A DNA stretch of 13,657 nt from positions 1 to 13,657 of the forward strand of contig JAZSLG010000148.1 in NCBI GenBank assembly GCA_045535235.1. Reading direction: 5' to 3'. Every line of letters starts with the position of its first letter. Within the stretch, counting starts at the first letter, position 1. This document shows, in pieces, positions 1 through 5,985 of the stretch. Below the pieces are notes generated by a model that did not search any database, was not told where the DNA came from, and was given only the letters and a program-made list of their open reading frames with translations. This stretch comes from Stercoripulliclostridium_A sp045535235. Lineage in GTDB: Bacteria; Bacillota; Clostridia; Christensenellales; DTU072. Position numbers and translations under genes: made by a program.

Positions 1-243
1 AACGGCAAGGTAGTAGACATCCCTTCATACCTAGTTAAAGAAGGTGACGTTATCGCAGTTAAGGAAAGCAAGAAAGAAAAGCCCTTCTTCCAAGAACTCA
101 AGGGTGCTAAGATTGCTAACCTTCCCAAGTGGGTTTCTTTCGATACCGAGTCTCTAAGCGGTAAAGTAGAAGCTATCCCCACCCGTGAAGACGTTGATTT
201 ATCTATCGCAGAACACCTTATCGTCGAGTTGTACTCTAAATAA
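1..243 (+). CDS. rpsD: 30S ribosomal protein S4, C-terminal part (5' truncated by window)
   Basis: The frame is open from base 1 to TAA at 241-243 and gives the last 80 residues of S4. It starts with NGKVVDIPSYLV, the end of the S4 RNA-binding domain, continues through LPKWVSFD, and ends in the typical IPTREDVDLSIAEHLIVELYSK tail (read across the last 22 residues). S4 is a primary 16S rRNA-binding protein that nucleates assembly of the small-subunit body; in many bacteria it also represses its own operon at translation. The gene sits 21 bp before rpoA with no terminator between, the standard alpha-operon order. The rest of the gene lies upstream of the window. Confidence 0.96.
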   Translation, partial: NGKVVDIPSYLVKEGDVIAVKESKKEKPFFQELKGAKIANLPKWVSFDTESLSGKVEAIPTREDVDLSIAEHLIVELYSK

Positions 244-264
244 TCCGGATAGGAGGAACAGATT

Positions 265-1218
265 ATGTTGGAAATTTTCAAGCCCAGTATCATCGTTGAG
301 GAAAATGCTAACGGTTCCGAAGCAACTTTCGTTGTTGAACCTCTTGAAAGAGGTTTTGGTACCACCGTTGGTAACTGCCTACGTAGAGTTCTCTGCATGG
401 CACTCCCCGGCGCTGCTATTAAAGGCATAAAAATCGAAGGCGTTGCTCACGAGTTTAGCACCATCCCCGGTGTGCGTGAAGACGTTGCAGAAATAATCCT
501 TAACCTTAAGGAACTTGCAATCAAGGTTCTCGACCCCGATAACTTTGAAGATTCCGTCGTAACACTAGTTCGCAATACCCCCGGCGTTGTTAGCGCAGGT
601 GACATCGATTTCCCCACCGGAATCGAAGTTATGAATCCCGAAGCATATATTTGCTCCATTGAAGCAGGTGCAACCCTCAATATGGAACTTACCATTGGCT
701 GTGGCAGAGGCTACGTTGCTGCAAAGAACAACAAGGCTTCCAAGGCTCCCATTGGATATATACCGATTGATTCACTATATTCTCCCGTTGTAGCTGCTAG
801 CTATTCGGTTGAAAGTACCCGCGTAGAGCAATCCATCGACTACGACAAACTAAGATTAAACGTTAAGACTAACGCAGCTGCTACCCCCAGCGAGGTAGTA
901 TCACTTGCAGCAAAGGTTATGAATGACCACCTCAAACTCTTCATCGACCTTATGGATGGCATGGCAAATAAGGACGTTCTAGTAAGCCGTGACTCCGATG
1001 ATCAAACGAACATTCTACACATGAGCATCGAAGAACTCGACTTGAGCGTAAGACCCCTTAACTGCTTAAAGCGTGCAGGTATCTATACCGTTCACGAGCT
1101 AACCCAAAGAACCGAAGAAGATATGCTTAAAGTACGTAACCTCGGAAGAAAATCTCTCGACGAAGTTATCCGCAAGCTTGAAGGCATTGGTAAATCACTA
1201 GCTAGCAAGGAAGACTAA
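265..1218 (+). CDS. rpoA: DNA-directed RNA polymerase subunit alpha
   Basis: This 317-aa protein has the normal length for bacterial alpha. The N-terminal domain (about residues 1-230) contains the conserved GFGTTVGNCLRRVLCMALPG segment, which dimerises and seeds assembly of beta and beta'. An acidic linker is followed by the C-terminal domain (about 250-317), with LDLSVRPLNCLKRAGI and the helix-hairpin-helix segment VRNLGRKSLDEV, which contacts UP elements and activators. The ATG at 265 follows a perfect AGGAGG at 251-256. The gene lies between rpsD and rplQ (12 bp to rplQ) and is co-transcribed with them. Proline codons are strongly biased: 11 of 13 are CCC, fitting a highly expressed gene in this genome. 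Confidence 0.98.
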   Translation: MLEIFKPSIIVEENANGSEATFVVEPLERGFGTTVGNCLRRVLCMALPGAAIKGIKIEGVAHEFSTIPGVREDVAEIILNLKELAIKVLDPDNFEDSVVTLVRNTPGVVSAGDIDFPTGIEVMNPEAYICSIEAGATLNMELTIGCGRGYVAAKNNKASKAPIGYIPIDSLYSPVVAASYSVESTRVEQSIDYDKLRLNVKTNAAATPSEVVSLAAKVMNDHLKLFIDLMDGMANKDVLVSRDSDDQTNILHMSIEELDLSVRPLNCLKRAGIYTVHELTQRTEEDMLKVRNLGRKSLDEVIRKLEGIGKSLASKED

Positions 1219-1230
1219 AGGAGTATAACT

Positions 1231-1743
1231 ATGGCAATTAACAGAAAATTAGGAAGAAGAACTGATATTAGAACCCAATTGGTATATAGCCAAGCTTCTG
1301 AACTTCTTTGGAACGGCAAAATTGAAACTACCGTTGAAAGAGCTAAGGAAGTAAGAAAGGTTGCAGAAAAAATGCTAACCCTTGCTATCAATACCTATGA
1401 AGACACCGTTACCGTAACCAAGCAAAAGCTCAACCAAAAGGACGAGAAGTTTGACGTTGAATTCGTTAACGACGGTCCCAAAAAGCTTGCTGCTCGTCGT
1501 AAGATGATGGCAACTCTAGAAGACCTTCATGAAATCCAAGCTGACAAAGAAAAGAAGGCTGATTTCAAAAAGCGTACTGCAGACGTTAAGCACCCCTTGG
1601 TAGAAAAGATGTTCCGCGAATATGCACCCAAGTATGCAAAGCGCGCTGAAGAACTTGGCCAAAAGGGCGGTTACACCCGTATCATTAAGCTAGGTGCTCG
1701 TCGCGGTGATGATGCTGAGATGTGCATTCTTGAGCTTGTATAA
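1231..1743 (+). CDS. rplQ: 50S ribosomal protein L17 (bL17), enlarged form
   Basis: The protein is L17 of the large subunit, near the peptide exit tunnel. The start (residues 3-50: NRKLGRRTDIRTQL, then IETTVERAKEVRKVAEKMLTL) and the end (121-170: VEKMFREYAPKYAKR, GGYTRIIKLGARRGDDAEMCILELV) match the family well. At 170 aa it is longer than the usual 110-130. The extra length lies in the middle: a stretch near 55-82 (NTYEDTVTVTKQKLNQKDEK and on), and another near 97-119 on either side of a recognisable KKLAARRKMM core segment (84-93). The reading frame is intact and the codon use matches the rest of the operon, so the extra parts belong to the protein. The start is fixed by AAAGGAG at 1217-1223, which overlaps the rpoA stop. 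It is the last gene of the operon, followed by a terminator. Confidence 0.95.
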   Translation: MAINRKLGRRTDIRTQLVYSQASELLWNGKIETTVERAKEVRKVAEKMLTLAINTYEDTVTVTKQKLNQKDEKFDVEFVNDGPKKLAARRKMMATLEDLHEIQADKEKKADFKKRTADVKHPLVEKMFREYAPKYAKRAEELGQKGGYTRIIKLGARRGDDAEMCILELV

Positions 1744-1763
1744 TACGCAAACTACTTTATAAA

Positions 1764-1824
1764 AACAACAACCCACCACGAGTCATTTACGATTGAGTAA
1801 ACTCCTCTTGTGGGTTGTTTTTTT
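1764..1824 (+). terminator. Rho-independent terminator after rplQ
   Basis: AACAACCCAC at 1767-1776 pairs with GTGGGTTGTT at 1810-1819, and a run of T follows to 1824. Inside the arm, GAGT (1780-1783) can pair with ACTC (1801-1804) and TTAC with GTAA, so one long hairpin forms. It closes the alpha operon about 20 bp after the rplQ stop. The rest of the gap up to the coaX promoter (1825-1930) holds nothing I recognise. Confidence 0.9.
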
Positions 1825-1930
1825 ATTTGTATTTTACGCATTCTCCGCCAATCTCGCGTGTTTTTTAAGTAATTCTACACAAATAAAGTAAAAGCCATAG
1901 CGCATTTGGTCTATATCACCATTCAAAACA

Positions 1931-1959
1931 TTGACTAAAACCCTTTAATATGTTAAAAT
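1931..1959 (+). promoter_or_regulatory. sigma-A-type promoter of coaX-hom
   Basis: TTGACT at 1931-1936 and TAAAAT at 1954-1959 are separated by 17 bp. A TGT just before the -10 gives an extended -10 element. Transcription would start near 1966, leaving a leader of about 20 bases that contains the AAGGAG site (1973-1978) of coaX. Confidence 0.75.
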
Positions 1960-1984
1960 CTTTACAATATATAAGGAGTATAGT

Positions 1985-2755
1985 ATGGTTCTGCTTTTAG
2001 ATATAGGTAATACTAATATTAAAATCGGTGCCGTCGTCGACGGTAAAATCGTTCGTACTTGGCGTGTCGCTACCGACCATAAGAAAACCGCAGACGAGTA
2101 CGGCATGGTTTTCATGGACCTTCTTTCTTCACAAGGTTTTTCATTCGACCAAGTAGAAGGTATTATTATAAGCTCGGTTGCTCCTGCACTTAACTATACT
2201 ATTGAACACATGTGTTCGTACTATACTCATATTAAGCCCATTATGGTTTCCAATAAAATCAATTTGGGTATGAATATTAATTATATTAACCCTGCCGAAC
2301 TTGGCGCAGACCGTATTATTAACGCCGTTGGCGCACATTACTGCTACGGTGGACCCGCAATTACCGTTGACTTTGGCTCCGCAACCACTTTTGGTTTTAT
2401 AGACGGAGAGGGTAATTTCCTAGGCGGTGCCATCGCTCCCGGTATTAAATCGAGCGCGGAATCACTTACCAATACCGCTGCAAAACTTCCCAGAATCGAG
2501 CTAATTCGTCCCAAAACTATCATTGGTAAATCAACGGTAGAGAATATGCAAGCGGGCGTTATTTACGGCTTCACAGGACTTGTAGAGGGCATAATTGCTA
2601 AAATGAAGGCGGAAAGCGGTTTTGAAAACGTGAAAGTTATTGCAACCGGTGGTATGAGTGAACTGGTTACAAGTGGTGGGACCAAAGTTATCGACGTTAT
2701 AGACCGCGCACTTTCACTCAAAGGATTACTTAGACTTTATCAGTTGAATAAATAG
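1985..2755 (+). CDS. coaX: Type III pantothenate kinase
   Basis: The enzyme phosphorylates pantothenate to 4'-phosphopantothenate with ATP, the first committed step of coenzyme A synthesis, in the cytoplasm. The 256-aa length is normal for CoaX. The acetate kinase/Hsp70-like fold is marked by DIGNTNIK (residues 6-13, phosphate loop), GADRIINAVGA (107-117, with D109 matching the family's catalytic aspartate), and TVDFGSATTFGFID (127-140). Near the C-terminus, VIATGGMS is the second nucleotide-contacting segment. The ATG at 1985 follows AAGGAG (1973-1978) at good spacing. Type III kinases are not feedback-inhibited by CoA, in contrast to the type I enzyme CoaA. The gene is first in an operon with hom, 9 bp downstream. 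Confidence 0.96.
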   Translation: MVLLLDIGNTNIKIGAVVDGKIVRTWRVATDHKKTADEYGMVFMDLLSSQGFSFDQVEGIIISSVAPALNYTIEHMCSYYTHIKPIMVSNKINLGMNINYINPAELGADRIINAVGAHYCYGGPAITVDFGSATTFGFIDGEGNFLGGAIAPGIKSSAESLTNTAAKLPRIELIRPKTIIGKSTVENMQAGVIYGFTGLVEGIIAKMKAESGFENVKVIATGGMSELVTSGGTKVIDVIDRALSLKGLLRLYQLNK

Positions 2756-2764
2756 GAGAAATAT

Positions 2765-4027
2765 ATGAAAAAAATTGGCGTAGCATTACTTGGACTTGGC
2801 ACCGTAGGTGGCGGAACTTACCGCATTTTGAAACAAATGAAAGAAGATATTATGCGCACCGACGGCGTTGAAATCGAAGTTCTTCACGTTTTAGAACGCG
2901 ACGTTGAAAAAGCAAAGGCTCTTGGTGTTGACCCTGCAATCGTATCTACCGATATTAACAACGTTGTTAACAATCCCGATATTAAAATCGTTGCCGAGTT
3001 TTTTGGCGGAATCGAGCCAGCTCGCAGTTTCCTTATTGCATCCCTTAAGGCAGGTAAGAGCATCGTTACTGCAAACAAGGAAATGTTTGCAAAATGCCGT
3101 GACGACCTCGAATCAGCAGCAAAAGAGGGTAATGCGGGTCTATATTTTGAAGCTAGTTGCGTAGGTGGCGTTCCCATTATTCGTACTCTCCAAGCAGGTA
3201 TGCAAGGTAACCGTATCCAATCCATTATGGGTATAGTAAACGGCACCACCAACTACATTCTCACCAAAATGAGTGACGAAGGTTTGGAATATGCTGACGT
3301 TCTAAAAGAGGCTCAAAGACTAGGTTATGCCGAAGCTAACCCCTCTGCCGACGTTGACGGCTTTGATAGCATGTATAAACTCTCCATACTTTCCTCACTA
3401 TGTTTCCACAAGAAAGTTCCGCTAGATAAGATATATCGCGAAGGTATCTCTAAGATTTCCAAAGTTGACATCGATGCAGGTAAATCATTCGGCTACACCC
3501 TCAAGCTCCTTGCTATCGGTAAGAGTGTAAACGGTAAAATAGAAGCACGCGTTCACCCCACCTTTATTAAGAACGATAACCCCATTGCTTCCGTAAAAGG
3601 CTCATTTAACGCAGTTCTTCTCAATGGCGATAACGTTGGCGATATCATGCTTTACGGAAGAGGAGCAGGCGACTTACCCACCGGTAGCGCCATCGTTAGC
3701 GATATAGTATACGCTGCAATACAAAGCGAACATAAGCTTTCTTACGTAGCACCCACCACGGAAGAAGACTTTAACACCGACTTTGAAAGCGAATACTACG
3801 TTAGAATGAGCGTAAAGGACGTAGCAGGCGTTTTAGCAAAGATTACGACTGCCTTTGGTAAATACGGTGTATCTATTAATTCCGTTCAACAAAGCGCCTT
3901 TGACGGCGTTGCAAGCGTAACTTTCATGATTCACAACACTCGTGAAAGTGCCATCAATAAGGCTATTGCCGAAATTAAGTCTCTAGAGAGCGTAAACACG
4001 GTTGATGCATTGATTAGAGTGCTATAA
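2765..4027 (+). CDS. hom: Homoserine dehydrogenase with C-terminal ACT domain
   Basis: The enzyme reduces aspartate-4-semialdehyde to homoserine with NAD(P)H, the branch point to threonine and methionine. At 420 aa it is the monofunctional form, not fused to aspartokinase. The N-terminal Rossmann fold shows GLGTVGGGTYRIL (10-22). TANKEMF contains K105, and the catalytic/dimerisation region has VNGTTNYILTKM (158-169) and NPSADVDGFDSMYKL (192-206) with conserved K205. YGRGAGDLPTGSAIVSDI lies at 297-314. An ACT domain (about 343-420, YVRMSVKDVAGVLAKI) probably senses an amino acid, by family precedent threonine. The start is set by AGGAG at 2754-2758, which overlaps the coaX stop. A hairpin terminator follows. 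No threonine synthase or homoserine kinase gene is adjacent. Confidence 0.97.
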   Translation: MKKIGVALLGLGTVGGGTYRILKQMKEDIMRTDGVEIEVLHVLERDVEKAKALGVDPAIVSTDINNVVNNPDIKIVAEFFGGIEPARSFLIASLKAGKSIVTANKEMFAKCRDDLESAAKEGNAGLYFEASCVGGVPIIRTLQAGMQGNRIQSIMGIVNGTTNYILTKMSDEGLEYADVLKEAQRLGYAEANPSADVDGFDSMYKLSILSSLCFHKKVPLDKIYREGISKISKVDIDAGKSFGYTLKLLAIGKSVNGKIEARVHPTFIKNDNPIASVKGSFNAVLLNGDNVGDIMLYGRGAGDLPTGSAIVSDIVYAAIQSEHKLSYVAPTTEEDFNTDFESEYYVRMSVKDVAGVLAKITTAFGKYGVSINSVQQSAFDGVASVTFMIHNTRESAINKAIAEIKSLESVNTVDALIRVL

Positions 4028-4054
4028 TTATAGAATAAACTTAACGAAAACAAT

Positions 4055-4085
4055 AAAACTCGGCATAAAGCCGAGTTTTTATTTT
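4055..4085 (+). terminator. Terminator between hom and the convergent acyl-CoA synthetase gene
   Basis: AAAACTCGGC (4055-4064) and GCCGAGTTTT (4070-4079) form a perfect 10-bp stem with loop ATAAA, followed by T-rich DNA. Because the stem ends in A/T pairs on both sides, the minus-strand transcript also has a U-rich tail after it. It probably terminates both hom and the minus-strand gene, whose stop codon is 32 bp away. Confidence 0.9.
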
Positions 4086-4110
4086 ATAAAGTATTGCATA
4101 AAATTGCGTT

Positions 4111-5760
4111 TTATTTCTTTCTGATATCCTTTCTCATAATCTTACCACTAATCGTCTTGGGTAGCTCGGTAACGTACTCAACGATTCTGGGGTATTTGTA
4201 TGGTGCGGTTGCGTGCTTAACGTGGTTTTGGATATCTTTGGTTAGTTCGTCGCTAGGGGTGTATCCTTTGTTTAGTATTATGGTTGCCTTAACGACTTGA
4301 CCGCGAATAGGGTCGGGTGCGCCGGTGATAGCACATTCTAATACCGCGGGGTGTTCCATTAGGGCGCTTTCAACCTCAAAAGGTCCAATACGATAACCGC
4401 TTGACTTAATAATATCGTCCTTTCTGCCAACGAACCAGTATGTACCCGTTTCGTCACGCATCGCTAGGTCGCCGGTATGATAGTATCCGGTACCAAAAGC
4501 CGACTCGGTACGCTCGGGGTCATTATAGTAACCTGCAAGCAAACCAAATTGGTCTTCGCGTAGCTTTATACACATTTCGCCCTCTACGTTGGAGCCTTCG
4601 AGTTCCATATCGTTATCGTCAAGGAGAACTAGGTCGTAAATAGGGGTTGCTTTACCGCAAGAGCCGGGATTTCCTTTGTCAAAACGGAAATTTGCAGTAA
4701 TAACGGCACTCTCGGTTTGTCCAAATCCCTCTCTAATTTCAATGCCGGTGTGTTCTTTGAAAAGACGGAAAACTTCGGCGTTAAGGGCTTCACCCGCAGT
4801 CGTACAGCTTACTAGAGAACTAAAGTCGTAGTTGTCAAGGTTTTCTCTAATAAGGAAACGATATATGGTAGGGGGCGCACAAAAAGTAGTTATTTTGTAT
4901 TTTGCGATGAGGGGAAGTACGTCGGTAGGGGTAAATCTGCCGTAATAATCGTAACAGAAAACTGCGCTACCTGCTAACCATTGACCGTAAAGTTTGCCCC
5001 AACTGAACTTTGCCCAACCGGTTTCCGCCATGGTAAAGTGAAGACCGTCGTCTACTACTGCATGCCAGTAATAGGCGGTCATTATGTGACCAAGGGGATA
5101 CTTGAAATTGTGGGCTACCATCTTGGGGTAGCCGGTCGTGCCGGAAGTGAAATATACCAACATGGTATCCGTCATTTTGGGCTTTTCTTCCTCGGTTAAG
5201 GTAAGAATATCGCTTGCCTTTTCCATTTCCTCGTGCAAATCGAGAAAACCTTCCGCACTGCCAATAGTAAAGGCACATTCTAAACCCTCGCACTTGGGAC
5301 GAGCTTCGTTGACGTAGTCGATAACCTCTTTTTCATTAATGCAGAAGAGTGCCTTAACACCTGCGTTATTAATGCGGTATACGATGTCCTTTACCGTTAA
5401 AAGATAGGTTGCGGGAATAAGAATTGCTCCAATTTTACAACAAGCAACGTTAACCAAATAATATTCGTAGCGACGATTTAGCATGGTCATTACGAAGTCG
5501 CCTTTTTTAACACCATGAGCAAGAAGAACGTTTGCTACCTTGTTGGAAAGGCGAGAAATATCGCTAAAAGTAAAGGAATGTTCTTCACCAAAATTGTTGC
5601 ACCATACTAGGGCACGCTTGTTAGGAGTAAGTCTAGCGTACTCATCGACGACGTCGTAACCAAAATTGAAAGTGGAAACAGGTTTGTATTTTAGGTTAGC
5701 GGAAAAATCTTGATAATTATCGAAATCAACTTTTTCCAAATATCTATCAATGAGGTACAT
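4111..5760 (-). CDS. AMP-forming acyl-CoA synthetase (medium-chain/acetyl-type, ACSM-like)
   Basis: The 549-aa protein belongs to the ANL superfamily, which activates a carboxylic acid with ATP to an acyl-adenylate and transfers it to CoA. Motifs appear in order: phosphate loop YFTSGTTGYPKM (203-214), EGFGQTES (344-351), YHTGDLA (427-433), the hinge/adenine region VGRKDDIIKSSGYRIGP (444-460), and PKTISGKIMR (534-543) with catalytic K540. AETGWAKFSWGKLYGQWLAG (245-264) resembles the ACSM and acetyl-CoA synthetase groups, so the substrate is probably a short or medium fatty acid or an aryl acid; sequence alone cannot decide this. The ATG at 5760 follows AAAGGAG (complement of 5768-5774). It is transcribed alone, divergently from uvrB and convergent with hom. 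A palindrome in the leader suggests repressor control. Confidence 0.92.
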   Translation of the reverse strand: MYLIDRYLEKVDFDNYQDFSANLKYKPVSTFNFGYDVVDEYARLTPNKRALVWCNNFGEEHSFTFSDISRLSNKVANVLLAHGVKKGDFVMTMLNRRYEYYLVNVACCKIGAILIPATYLLTVKDIVYRINNAGVKALFCINEKEVIDYVNEARPKCEGLECAFTIGSAEGFLDLHEEMEKASDILTLTEEEKPKMTDTMLVYFTSGTTGYPKMVAHNFKYPLGHIMTAYYWHAVVDDGLHFTMAETGWAKFSWGKLYGQWLAGSAVFCYDYYGRFTPTDVLPLIAKYKITTFCAPPTIYRFLIRENLDNYDFSSLVSCTTAGEALNAEVFRLFKEHTGIEIREGFGQTESAVITANFRFDKGNPGSCGKATPIYDLVLLDDNDMELEGSNVEGEMCIKLREDQFGLLAGYYNDPERTESAFGTGYYHTGDLAMRDETGTYWFVGRKDDIIKSSGYRIGPFEVESALMEHPAVLECAITGAPDPIRGQVVKATIILNKGYTPSDELTKDIQNHVKHATAPYKYPRIVEYVTELPKTISGKIMRKDIRKK

Positions 5761-5783
5761 AGTTTATCTCCTTTTATATTTTT

Positions 5784-5800
5784 TATTGTCTACGACAATA
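5784..5800 (-). promoter_or_regulatory. Perfect 17-bp palindrome, candidate operator of the acyl-CoA synthetase gene
   Basis: TATTGTC (5784-5790), spacer TAC, and GACAATA (5794-5800) form a perfect 7+7 inverted repeat. It begins about 10 bp downstream of the -10 box, so it would cover roughly +4 to +20 of the transcript, a common place for a repressor to bind. No regulator gene is present nearby. An RNA hairpin in the short leader is an alternative reading. Confidence 0.5.
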
Positions 5801-5809
5801 TTGCTAATA

Positions 5810-5839
5810 ATTATAGCATTAAAATGGGTGTTTGTACAA
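5810..5839 (-). promoter_or_regulatory. Promoter of the acyl-CoA synthetase gene
   Basis: On the minus strand, a perfect TATAAT (complement of 5810-5815) lies 18 bp from TTGTAC (complement of 5834-5839). The -35 hexamer is weak and sits inside a small palindrome, TTGTACAA (5832-5839). The start of transcription would be near 5803, about 43 bases before the ATG. A weak -35 with a perfect -10 fits a regulated promoter. Confidence 0.6.
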
Positions 5840-5898
5840 GTAAAATAAGCCCTTGCGCGAAAAATGTTATAAGCATACCTCAGTAAAAGGAAATTTTT

Positions 5899-5912
5899 AG
5901 AACAATTGTTTG
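5899..5912 (+). promoter_or_regulatory. LexA/SOS-box-like palindrome upstream of uvrB
   Basis: The sequence GAACAATTGTTT at 5900-5911, with a perfect core palindrome AACAATTGTT, ends 5 bp before the uvrB -35 box. It resembles the Gram-positive LexA (DinR) box, CGAACRNRYGTTYC, in the GAAC and GTT half-sites but differs at the outer bases and one inner base. uvrB belongs to the LexA regulon in Bacillus subtilis and Escherichia coli, so the location makes sense. Whether this organism's LexA uses that box is not known. Confidence 0.4.
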
Positions 5913-5916
5913 AGTA

Positions 5917-5946
5917 TTGACTTATAACAAGCATTTATAGTATAAT
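5917..5946 (+). promoter_or_regulatory. Promoter of uvrB-uvrA
   Basis: TTGACT at 5917-5922 and a perfect TATAAT at 5941-5946 are separated by 18 bp. Transcription would start near 5953, giving a leader of about 33 bases before the uvrB ATG. It lies back to back with the divergent acyl-CoA synthetase promoter; the two -35 boxes are about 77 bp apart. Confidence 0.75.
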
Positions 5947-5985
5947 GAAAGCTAATCGAGTAATACAAAATATGGGCAGTAATTA

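Noticed and set aside
4967..5293. A 108-aa frame in the acyl-CoA synthetase region, same strand
   Set aside because: It is an out-of-frame shadow within a gene with intact family motifs.
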